A stretch of DNA of 5,554 nucleotides from positions 1 to 5,554 of the forward strand of contig JAJZRZ010000120.1 of assembly GCA_021850085.1 (NCBI GenBank), written 5' to 3'. Shown piece after piece: positions 1 to 5,335 of this stretch. The notes beneath the pieces are model-generated. The model was given only the letters and a program-made list of their open reading frames with translations. It was not told the DNA's origin and made no database searches. Source of the DNA: Actinomycetes bacterium (GTDB taxonomy: Bacteria; Actinomycetota; Coriobacteriia; Anaerosomatales; Anaerosomataceae). The translations under genes and the position numbers were made by a program. Every line of letters starts with the position of its first letter. Positions within the stretch are counted from its first letter, which is position 1.

Positions 1-11
1 CCGATCTCCAT
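1..11 (-). CDS. possible start of a downstream minus-strand gene (cut by window edge)
   Basis: On the minus strand an ATG at 11-9 is followed by GAG ATC, giving Met-Glu-Ile before the window ends. It is preceded by a purine-rich GGGGAGG about five bases upstream, a well placed ribosome binding site. It would lie about 65 bases after the stop of the polyferredoxin gene in the same direction, so it could be the next gene of that operon. Only three codons are visible, so no function can be given and the start itself is a guess based on the binding site. Confidence 0.3.
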
Positions 12-76
12 TCCGCCTCCCCGTGTCGCCCTTCCCGTGAGACTACCCGTTTCTCCAGCAGCTGGAGCGCGTACCT

Positions 77-1090
77 CTAACGTTCGAGCGTCATCGGCGT
101 GCTCTGCTCAAGCAGGCCCGAGTTGATGACCTGTCGCAGCGTCTCCGTGGGGATCGTGGTCTTCCAGTTGCCGGTGAGCTGGGCCGTGCCGACGATGGCG
201 AACCACAGTGCGACCACGAGCAGCGGCCACGCCCACGCCTTCACGCGAACTCGGCCGAGCACGCGGGCTTCGAGGCAACCCTCCACGGGGCACGCCTTAA
301 CGCAGTCCATGCATCCATCGCACTCGGCGGCGCGCACGGCCGTCGCGCGCTGGACGTCCACGCGAGCGTGGCAGGCCTCGTTGCACCGGGAGCAATCGAT
401 GCACGTGCTCGCGTCACGTGTGACCGCGCACGGCGACGCGATGCCGAGCAGCGAGTAGAGCGCTCCGAGCGGGCAGAGGTACCGGCACCACACAGGACCT
501 AGCATCATCGAGACGACGAAGGCGAGCAGCAGCACGGTGATGTACCGCGGGTCGCCGAACCCTTCGATGATCTTGATGTCAGCCACCCACATGTAGGGAA
601 GCTGCCGGAAGGCCATCGACTCGGCCAGCGGTACGATCGCGAGGTAGCCGAAGAACGCGAGCCCCAGTATCAAGCGCAGGCCGCGGCCCGCGTTGTCCAG
701 CCACCGCGGCAGCCGGACGGTGTCGCCTAGAAGCTTTCTGCCTGAAGCGGAGGCCGCCTCCCAGACCGTGCCGACCGGGCAGATCCACCCGCAGAAGCCT
801 CGCCTGAAGATCAGCGACGTGGCGAGCGACGCGATGATGATCACCAGCCCGGCGGGAAGCAGCGTGTCCCACCCGCCACCTTTCAGCCACGCGAAGAAGC
901 TCGTGTAGTGCCCCACGGGGAGGATCCCTGCCACCGACTCGGGCCGCGGCACGAAGGCATCGGTCCCGCGAGCCCAGCCGGCGAACTGAAGGAGTCTCGA
1001 CGCGAGCCATGCGAACAGCACGAAGAACGCACCTTTGATGAACCAGCGGGACTGGACCACCCGCGCCGCGAGGCGAAAGGATTCCGGCAT
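77..1090 (-). CDS. NapH-type membrane polyferredoxin, 4Fe-4S electron-transfer protein
   Basis: This is a predicted integral membrane iron-sulfur protein of the NapH/MauN/NosR-related 4Fe-4S family. Such proteins pass electrons from the quinone pool or a membrane donor to a partner redox enzyme. With the start at 1090 it has 337 residues. Hydrophobic segments lie near residues 18-38, 78-95, 139-156, 184-201 and 286-304. Two CxxxCP motifs follow membrane segments (C100-C104-P105 and C202-C206-P207), as in NapH. Two ferredoxin clusters follow: C230, C233, C236, C240, in which the usual final Pro is His, and C257, C260, C263, C267-Pro. The frame is open upstream to an ATG at 1240, but the extra 50 residues are unlike the family. 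The ATG at 1088-1090 has AAGGG about nine bases upstream and leads directly into the first helix. The partner enzyme is not in the window, so the pathway (nitrate, nitrous oxide, methylamine or another reductant chain) cannot be named. Confidence 0.88.
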   Translation of the reverse strand: MPESFRLAARVVQSRWFIKGAFFVLFAWLASRLLQFAGWARGTDAFVPRPESVAGILPVGHYTSFFAWLKGGGWDTLLPAGLVIIIASLATSLIFRRGFCGWICPVGTVWEAASASGRKLLGDTVRLPRWLDNAGRGLRLILGLAFFGYLAIVPLAESMAFRQLPYMWVADIKIIEGFGDPRYITVLLLAFVVSMMLGPVWCRYLCPLGALYSLLGIASPCAVTRDASTCIDCSRCNEACHARVDVQRATAVRAAECDGCMDCVKACPVEGCLEARVLGRVRVKAWAWPLLVVALWFAIVGTAQLTGNWKTTIPTETLRQVINSGLLEQSTPMTLER

Positions 1091-1230
1091 GTGGGACGCA
1101 CCCTTCGATGTCTTCCGGTCAGATACGTGTTCACCGTTGCCGGACGGTGCGCACGGGGAAGGACACCAGCAGGGGTCATGCCGAGATCGCATGAAGCGAG
1201 GAAGTACTAGCGTGGGTCTTTTCGGTCGCG

Positions 1231-1236
1231 TACACT
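1231..1236 (+). promoter_or_regulatory. candidate -10 element for the cold-shock gene
   Basis: TACACT matches four of six positions of the TATAAT consensus. It would start a transcript near 1243, giving a leader of about 95 bases, a plausible length for a cold-shock mRNA. No good -35 hexamer is visible 16-18 bases upstream. The rest of the divergent spacer (1091-1338) shows no clear promoter for the minus-strand polyferredoxin gene and no open frame that looks real. Confidence 0.22.
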
Positions 1237-1242
1237 TCATAT

Positions 1243-1323
1243 GGGCCAGAGGAGGCCCGATGGATCTGCGACACGTCGCCCGCGGGTAGCGGGCCGGGTC
1301 GCGAATGTTTTGCCCTGCGGGGC
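1243..1323 (+). promoter_or_regulatory. structured GC-rich 5' leader of the cold-shock mRNA
   Basis: Three short hairpins can be read in the leader: GGGCC (1243-1247) with GGCCC (1254-1258); GCCCGC (1278-1283) with GCGGGC (1289-1294) around a five-base loop; and GCCC (1312-1315) with GGGC (1320-1323), which ends just before the ribosome binding site. GCGAC at 1268-1272 can also pair with GTCGC at 1298-1302, a competing fold that encloses the second hairpin. Cold-shock genes such as E. coli cspA are known to use leader refolding to control translation with temperature. That this leader does so is inference; GC-rich DNA forms short hairpins by chance. Confidence 0.3.
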
Positions 1324-1330
1324 GAGAGGA
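1324..1330 (+). promoter_or_regulatory. ribosome binding site that fixes the cold-shock start
   Basis: GAGAGGA ends eight bases before the ATG at 1339. It overlaps the in-frame ATG at 1330, so that upstream ATG has no binding site of its own. This supports the 1339 start. Confidence 0.6.
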
Positions 1331-1338
1331 TGGGTTTC

Positions 1339-1542
1339 ATGGCACAGGGTACCGTCAAGTGGTTCAATCCGGACAAGGGCTACGGCTTCATCTCTCGCGA
1401 GGATGGCGACGATTTGTTCGTCCACTTCTCCGAGATCCAGGGAGAGGGTTTCAAGACCCTCGATGAGGGCGCGGCCGTCGAGTTCGACGTCACCGCAGGC
1501 CAGAACGGCAAGATGCAGGCGAGCAACGTTCGCAAGATCTAG
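1339..1542 (+). CDS. csp: cold-shock protein, CspA family
   Basis: This is a 67-residue single-domain cold-shock protein, the normal length for the family. These small cytoplasmic beta-barrel proteins bind single-stranded RNA and DNA and act as RNA chaperones at low temperature or during growth transitions. The protein opens MAQGTVKWFN. It carries the RNP1-type motif KGYGFI (residues 14-19) and the RNP2-type motif LFVHFS, which hold the aromatic nucleic-acid-binding surface. It ends in the usual ASNV segment plus a short basic tail. An in-frame ATG three codons upstream (1330) lies inside the ribosome binding site and is unlikely to be used. The gene stands alone, with a structured leader upstream and a terminator 26 bases after the stop, so it is probably monocistronic. 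Which csp paralogue it is cannot be told from sequence alone. Confidence 0.96.
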   Translation: MAQGTVKWFNPDKGYGFISREDGDDLFVHFSEIQGEGFKTLDEGAAVEFDVTAGQNGKMQASNVRKI

Positions 1543-1567
1543 CTTTCCGCATACATAGCGCAACGAG

Positions 1568-1592
1568 AGAGCGGCCCTCAAAGGGCCGCTCT
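1568..1592 (+). terminator. rho-independent-type terminator after the cold-shock gene
   Basis: An 11-base perfect inverted repeat, AGAGCGGCCCT (1568-1578) and AGGGCCGCTCT (1582-1592), flanks a three-base CAA loop. It is followed by a modest T-containing tail (TTCTACTT). It starts 26 bases after the csp stop and separates csp from the pseudouridine operon. The T tract is weak, but the stem is strong. Confidence 0.85.
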
Positions 1593-1627
1593 TCTACTTG
1601 GGCCAGCAGCTGTGCGTGCGGCCGGGG

Positions 1628-1639
1628 TGGAAGATTCCA
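1628..1639. repeat. short inverted repeat upstream of psuK, possible operator
   Basis: TGGAA and TTCCA arms are separated by two bases. They sit in the 142-base gap between the csp terminator and psuK, about 95 bases before the psuK start. The position fits a regulator site, but five-base arms are short and no regulator gene is in the window. I see no convincing promoter hexamers in this gap. Confidence 0.15.
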
Positions 1640-1719
1640 TCCAGTGGCTCCCGTGGCCCCGCCTGGCGTTTCTCGGCGCTGTCGTAGCCGCATCATGAGG
1701 TAGGCTTGAACCGGCCGAC

Positions 1720-1728
1720 GGAAGGGGG
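1720..1728 (+). promoter_or_regulatory. ribosome binding site that decides the psuK start
   Basis: The run GGAAGGGGG touches the ATG at 1729 directly but sits about six bases before the ATG at 1735. The spacing favours 1735 as the true start; using 1729 would add only Met-Glu. Confidence 0.55.
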
Positions 1729-1734
1729 ATGGAG

Positions 1735-2637
1735 ATGAGGCCGAGCATCACGGTGGTGGGCGGCGCGAACACCGACATCGTCGGTCTGCCGGCTTCGCGT
1801 TTCGTCTTCAGAGATTCGATTCCCGGGCGCGTGCGCGTGAGCTCGGGCGGCGTCGGCCGCAACATCGCGGAGAGCCTGGCCCGTCTCGGCGCGCACGTCC
1901 GTCTCGTGACCGCGTTCGGCGACGATCTCGAAGCCGAACGACTGGTGGCCGAGTGCGAGGAGCTAGGGATCGACACGTCCTTTTGCGTGCGCGCTGCCGG
2001 TGTCCCCGGTTCCCGGTACCTCGCGGTGATGGACGGTGCCGGAGACCTGGCGGCGGCCGTGAGCGATATGCGCGCGCTCGAGGCGCTCACGCCCGACGCC
2101 TTGGACCCCGCGGCGTTCGCCGGCGCGGATGCCGTGGTGCTGGACACCAACCTGCGGCCTTCCACCATCGCGCGCGCAGCCGACCTGGCGGGTGCGGCTC
2201 CGGTCGTCCTGGACCCGGTCTCTACCGCCAAGGCCGGCGCCGCCAGACCGATCCTCGGCAGGCTTGCCGCGCTCAAACCGAATCTGCGAGAGGCTGAGGA
2301 ATTCTCGCATGCGGCAGGCGCGGTCGGCGCGGCACAGCGCCTGGTCGAGCTGGGCGTGCAGCGTGTATTCGTCACCATGGGATCCGAGGGCGTGTGGTGC
2401 GCCTCTGCCAAGGAGTCGTTCCTTCTTGCGGCCCCACCGGCGCGGGTGGTCAACGTGACCGGCGCCGGCGATGCCTTCACGGCAGGCGTCGCATGGGGCG
2501 CCGCCACGGGCATGAGCCTGCGTGAGACCTCTGAGTGGGCGGCCGGATTGTCGGCGCTCACGATCGGCAGCGAGCGCACCGTGAGCGAGCGCGTCAGCAT
2601 GGGGCTGTTACGGACGGGAGAAGGGGTGGAGCCATGA
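1735..2637 (+). CDS. psuK: pseudouridine kinase, PfkB family
   Basis: This 300-residue cytoplasmic sugar/nucleoside kinase of the PfkB (ribokinase) family is assigned as pseudouridine kinase, which uses ATP to make pseudouridine 5'-phosphate. Visible features: an N-terminal beta strand ITVVGGANTDIVG (5-17); the PfkB signature 1 region SGGVGRNIAESLARLG (37-52), with the GGVGRN form common in PsuK proteins; FGDD (61-64); KPNLREAE (181-188); and the ATP/anion-hole motif TGAGDAFTAG (242-251), with D246 as the expected catalytic base. The length is normal for the family. PfkB enzymes vary in substrate, so the firm assignment rests on psuG following immediately, with its ATG overlapping this stop codon (ATGA). 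Without that neighbour the call would only be PfkB carbohydrate kinase. Start 1735 is chosen over 1729 because of ribosome binding site spacing. Confidence 0.92.
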   Translation: MRPSITVVGGANTDIVGLPASRFVFRDSIPGRVRVSSGGVGRNIAESLARLGAHVRLVTAFGDDLEAERLVAECEELGIDTSFCVRAAGVPGSRYLAVMDGAGDLAAAVSDMRALEALTPDALDPAAFAGADAVVLDTNLRPSTIARAADLAGAAPVVLDPVSTAKAGAARPILGRLAALKPNLREAEEFSHAAGAVGAAQRLVELGVQRVFVTMGSEGVWCASAKESFLLAAPPARVVNVTGAGDAFTAGVAWGAATGMSLRETSEWAAGLSALTIGSERTVSERVSMGLLRTGEGVEP

Positions 2638-3578
2638 GGCCGCATCTGAGGATCACCAGGGAGCTGTCCGAGGCGCTCGACGCCGGTCAGGCCGTGGTCG
2701 CGCTCGAGTCCACGATCATCTCCCACGGATTCCGGTACCCAGCCAATGTGGAGTGCGCCCGCGAGTGCGAGAGTATCGCCCGAGAGGAAGGCGTCATCCC
2801 TGCGACGATCGCAGTCATCGGCGGCCAGCTCGCGGTCGGGTTGTCCGAGCAGGAGATCGAGCGGCTGGGCAGGTCACGCGAGATCCCGAAGGCCAGCCGA
2901 CGGGACCTTCCGTTGCTGATCGCGAGCGGCAGGGACGGCGCCACCACGGTCGCTGGCACCATGGCTGTCGCAGCGATGGCCGGGATCGGGGTGTTCGCCA
3001 CCGGTGGCATCGGCGGCGTTCATCGCGGCGCCGAGCACTCATTCGACATCTCCGCGGACCTTGAAGAGCTCGCCCGCACGAGTCTCGCAGTGGTCTCGGC
3101 GGGCGCCAAGTCCGTCCTCGACCCGGGTCTCACCCTGGAGTACTTGGAGACGCGCGGGGTGCCGGTGCTCGGGTACCGGACGGGTGCGTTCCCCGCCTTC
3201 TACACGCGCGACAGCGGCTTCCCGGTCGACGCTCGCTTAGAGACACCGGAGGAGATCGCCTCGGTGCTGCAGGCCAAGTGGGAGGCCGGGCTCACCGGCG
3301 GTGTGCTCGTCGTCAATCCGATCGCCGAGGAGCACGCACTGCCGGCCGATGGGGTCGAGTCGGCCGTCTCTTCTGCGCTGGCCGAAGCGCGCGAGGGTGG
3401 CATCCGGGGGAAGGCGGTCACGCCTTTCTTGCTGGCACGCATCCACGAACTCACCGGCGGTGCGAGCGAGGCCGCCAACAAGGAGCTTGTGTGGTCCAAC
3501 GTCCGTCTTGCCTCCCGTATCGCGCTCGCGCTCGCGTCGCGCGGAAGGCGGACCCACATCCGAGGGAGGCAACTGTGA
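2634..3578 (+). CDS. psuG: pseudouridine-5'-phosphate glycosidase
   Basis: This 314-residue enzyme of the PsuG/IndA family cleaves the C-C glycosidic bond of pseudouridine 5'-phosphate reversibly, giving uracil and ribose 5-phosphate. Residues matching those known to be catalytic in E. coli PsuG can be placed by eye: E25 in ALESTIISHG, K86 in IPKASRRD, D142 in DISADL, K159 in SAGAKS (the lysine that forms the covalent ribose adduct) and N282 in EAANKEL. Other family hallmarks are GRDGATTVAGTM (99-110), FATGGIGGVHRGAEHSFD (121-138), GYRTGAFPAFYTRDSGF (180-196) and the substrate loop VVNPI (226-230). The frame is open upstream to 2535, but the ATG at 2634 has AAGGGG seven bases upstream, overlaps the psuK stop by four bases and matches the family N-terminus. 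The gene is intact and normal in length. Coupling to psuK and to the following gene (GTGA overlap) points to one co-translated operon. Confidence 0.97.
   Translation: MRPHLRITRELSEALDAGQAVVALESTIISHGFRYPANVECARECESIAREEGVIPATIAVIGGQLAVGLSEQEIERLGRSREIPKASRRDLPLLIASGRDGATTVAGTMAVAAMAGIGVFATGGIGGVHRGAEHSFDISADLEELARTSLAVVSAGAKSVLDPGLTLEYLETRGVPVLGYRTGAFPAFYTRDSGFPVDARLETPEEIASVLQAKWEAGLTGGVLVVNPIAEEHALPADGVESAVSSALAEAREGGIRGKAVTPFLLARIHELTGGASEAANKELVWSNVRLASRIALALASRGRRTHIRGRQL
3562..3570 (+). promoter_or_regulatory. ribosome binding site for a GTG start
   Basis: GAGGGAGGC lies inside the 3' end of psuG, four bases before GTG at 3575-3577. It supports this GTG, which overlaps the psuG TGA, rather than any start further upstream in the same open frame. 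Confidence 0.7.
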
Positions 3579-4357
3579 CCGGCACACCCGGCACCCCTGA
3601 GGGAAAGCGCGCGTACGACGAATCGCTTCTGGAGATGGTCAATGGAGCCGAAGCGGACTTCCTTGCCGGCAAGCGTGGCAGACACGAGAACGTCGAGGGT
3701 GCCGTGCGCATCTTCCTCGAGTTCCTCCGTGGCTTCGAGTTCCTGCAATTCGACCGTCCTGTCGTCACGGTCTTCGGGTCCGCGCGCTTCGAGGAGGGCC
3801 ACCCCCATTACGAGCAGGCCCGGGCGATGGGCAGCGCGCTTGCCGAGGCCGGTTTCTGCGTGATGACGGGCGGTGGTCCCGGGATCATGGAGGCCGCCAA
3901 CAGGGGCTGTCAGGAGGCGGGAGGCCTCTCCATCGGCGTCAACATCCAGCTGCCGCGCGAGCAGCAGCCCAACCCGTACGTGGACCGCTACATGATCTTC
4001 GAGCACTTCTTCGTCCGCAAAGTGATGATGGTGAAGTATTCGTGCGCATTCGTCGTCTGCCCCGGCGGCTTCGGGACGTTCGATGAGATCTTCGAGACGT
4101 TGACCCTCATGCAGACGAACAAGATCGAGGACTTCCCGATCGTGACTCTGGGCACAGCGTACTGGCAGCCGATGCTCGAGTTCTTCAATGCCAAGATGCT
4201 CTCCGAGGGCATGATCTCAGCCACGGACGTCGACCTGATCCACATCACCGATGACATCGACGAGGCGATCGCCCACATCACCGCGCACCCCCACGGTTGC
4301 CGGAGGACCTTCGAGTTGGATGCGACGGGAGGGGAGCGGGAACCTAGCGGCGCTTGA
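3575..4357 (+). CDS. LOG-family nucleotide 5'-monophosphate phosphoribohydrolase (TIGR00730-type Rossmann protein)
   Basis: This 260-residue cytoplasmic protein belongs to the LOG (Lonely Guy) / TIGR00730 lysine-decarboxylase-like Rossmann family. Members hydrolyse nucleoside 5'-monophosphates, including cytokinin nucleotides in some species, to a free base and ribose 5-phosphate. Old annotations as lysine decarboxylase are wrong for this family. Motifs: VFGSARF (66-72); TGGGPGIMEAANRG (98-111); FVRK (146-149), with the conserved arginine; and the signature PGGFGTFDEIFE (163-174), with E171 as the expected catalytic acid. The extra ~60-residue helical N-terminus before the first strand is typical of the longer bacterial subgroup. 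The start is the GTG at 3575, overlapping the psuG stop as GTGA with a good ribosome binding site. Its place in the psuK-psuG operon suggests a nucleotide-salvage role close to that of E. coli PpnN rather than hormone synthesis. The substrate is not shown by sequence. Its 3' end overlaps the convergent reductase gene. Confidence 0.9.
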   Translation: MTGTPGTPEGKRAYDESLLEMVNGAEADFLAGKRGRHENVEGAVRIFLEFLRGFEFLQFDRPVVTVFGSARFEEGHPHYEQARAMGSALAEAGFCVMTGGGPGIMEAANRGCQEAGGLSIGVNIQLPREQQPNPYVDRYMIFEHFFVRKVMMVKYSCAFVVCPGGFGTFDEIFETLTLMQTNKIEDFPIVTLGTAYWQPMLEFFNAKMLSEGMISATDVDLIHITDDIDEAIAHITAHPHGCRRTFELDATGGEREPSGA

Positions 4358-5186
4358 GGTAGCGCGCCACCGCCATCGCCGCCCTCGCCCCCTCCCCGGC
4401 CGCGATGATAATCTGCTTGCCCGGCGTGTCCGTGACGTCCCCTGCGGCGTAGATCCCCATGACGTTGGTTGCGCCGGTGTTGTCGATCACGATCTCGCCC
4501 TTTTCGTTCAGTTCCACCAGGCCGGCTGTGTATTCCGATGCGGCGATCGCTCCCGTTTCTATGAAGATGCCGCCCGCGGCAACGAGCTCCTCGGCTCCTG
4601 TCCCCGGGTCCCTCACCCGCACGCCGGTCACCCGTTCGTCCCCGACGATCTCGGTGACTTTCACGCCCTCGCGCACCGTGATGCTGTCGGCCGAGGCGAT
4701 GCCGGCGGCCATCGCCTCGGGGACTCTGAGCGGCTGCGGCGTGACGATGGTGACGCGGGCGCCGAGCGCGGCGAGCTCGAGCGCGGCGTCGGCGGCCGAT
4801 TCGCCGGGTCCGGCGACCACCACGTCGGCGTCTTTGAAGAACGCCGCATCACAGGTGGCGCAGTAGGAGACGCCGCGACCCAGGTACTCCTGCTCGCCGG
4901 GCACCGATAAGCGATTGGGTGCCCTTCCCGTGGCGATCACCACGGCCCGTGCGTGCAGCCGGGTGCCTTCGCGCGTGAACACGTCGTGCCCATCGCCGGA
5001 CGGTACGATGGCGTTCACGAGCTGCCCCTCGAGGCACTCCACGCCGAACTGCGCCACGTGGTCGCGGAAGTTCTGCACGAGCTCCTTGCCGGTCACCAGC
5101 CGCCAGCCGAGGTAGTTCTCCACCTCGCCGGCCCACGCCGCCTGGCCGCCCGGGCGTGCCCGCACGGTGCCGGGCAGCAGCGGCTC
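4344..5186 (-). CDS. thioredoxin-reductase-like FAD disulfide oxidoreductase, N-terminus missing
   Basis: This is a cytoplasmic flavoprotein of the thioredoxin reductase family, which normally moves electrons from NADPH through FAD and a Cys pair to a thioredoxin-like partner. Recognisable, in order: GGQ followed by EVENYLG (near 5150-5112), the CATC redox pair in YCATCDAAFF (Cys codons at 4860-4862 and 4851-4853), the dinucleotide-fold loop VAGPGESAADAA, and the C-terminal FAD motif GIYAAGDVTDTPGKQ. The first ~40 residues, which should contain the GxGxxG FAD-binding loop, are absent. The frame stays open to an ATG at 5327, but the residues before GGQ read through antisense of a sugar transferase and are not this family. 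No ribosome binding site or true start is seen, so the upper boundary given is the likely join, not a start codon. The usual HRRxxxR NADPH-phosphate-binding motif is also replaced by TPQPLRVPE. The 3' end overlaps the LOG gene by 14 bases, convergently. Confidence 0.85.
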   Translation of the reverse strand, partial: EPLLPGTVRARPGGQAAWAGEVENYLGWRLVTGKELVQNFRDHVAQFGVECLEGQLVNAIVPSGDGHDVFTREGTRLHARAVVIATGRAPNRLSVPGEQEYLGRGVSYCATCDAAFFKDADVVVAGPGESAADAALELAALGARVTIVTPQPLRVPEAMAAGIASADSITVREGVKVTEIVGDERVTGVRVRDPGTGAEELVAAGGIFIETGAIAASEYTAGLVELNEKGEIVIDNTGATNVMGIYAAGDVTDTPGKQIIIAAGEGARAAMAVARYLKRR

Positions 5187-5187
5187 C
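5151..5187. other. probable join between unrelated sequences (assembly chimera or recombination point)
   Basis: Left of this stretch the minus strand encodes a reductase that lacks its N-terminus. Right of it the plus strand encodes only the last ~35 residues of a sugar transferase. Neither gene continues across. The exact base cannot be set: minus-strand residues GLEPLL near 5180-5195 vaguely resemble the reductase segment before GGQ, while plus-strand QRLQADLDY from 5178 fits the transferase, so a few shared bases may hide the join. Confidence 0.7.
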
Positions 5188-5285
5188 AGGCCGATCTGGA
5201 CTATGCGCGGCGTCACGGCCTGTGGATGGACCTGCGCATCCTTGGCCTGACCGTGGTGCAACTGTTCAAGCGCAGCGCGAACTGA
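5178..5285 (+). CDS. C-terminal fragment of a bacterial sugar transferase (WcaJ/undecaprenyl-phosphate glycosylphosphotransferase type)
   Basis: The last 35 codons before the TGA at 5283-5285 read DLDYARRHGLWMDLRIL, then LTVVQLFKRSAN. This is the typical end of initiating sugar transferases: D-L-x-Y, a Leu-Trp-x-D-L core, then I-L-x-x-T. These membrane enzymes load the first sugar phosphate onto undecaprenyl phosphate in exopolysaccharide or O-antigen synthesis. The expected upstream KPGITGWAQ-type motif is absent. The frame upstream reads antisense to the reductase gene, so this is a gene cut at the join. The asparagine synthase gene starting 50 bases later is a frequent companion in polysaccharide loci, which supports the call despite the short length. 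Confidence 0.65.
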   Translation, partial: QRLQADLDYARRHGLWMDLRILGLTVVQLFKRSAN

Positions 5286-5335
5286 CGCGCGGCTCGAAGC
5301 GACCTCCTCCCGCGCGCCGCGCGACAATTGCCCCC

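Noticed and set aside
1091..1240. Fifty-residue upstream extension of the polyferredoxin frame to the ATG at 1240
   Set aside because: The extra residues are Cys/Pro/Arg-rich and unlike the family; the ATG at 1090 has its own binding site and begins at the first membrane helix.
1241..1558. 105-codon plus-strand frame overlapping the cold-shock gene
   Set aside because: It is out of frame with csp, rich in Arg and Ser, and has no binding site; the csp frame has full family motifs.
2565..2600. Repeated GAGCGAGCGC-like words near the end of psuK
   Set aside because: They encode two similar Ser-Glu-Arg steps within the protein; not a tandem repeat array.
1578..2726. Long minus-strand open frame of 382 codons opposite psuK
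   Set aside because: Its composition (Ala, Arg, Ser, Pro, Thr rich) and lack of motifs mark it as the antisense shadow of a clear PfkB kinase in GC-rich DNA.
3515..3545. CGCGCTCGCGCTCGCG-type repetition near the end of psuG
   Set aside because: It is short and falls in codons for an Ala/Leu/Arg helix; normal codon bias in GC-rich DNA explains it.
3200..4006. Long minus-strand open frame across psuG and the LOG gene
   Set aside because: It spans the opposite strand of two well supported genes and shows no family features.
5196..5327. Treating the reductase as complete with a start at 5327
   Set aside because: The first ~45 residues of that frame lack GxGxxG and are the antisense of a recognisable sugar transferase tail.
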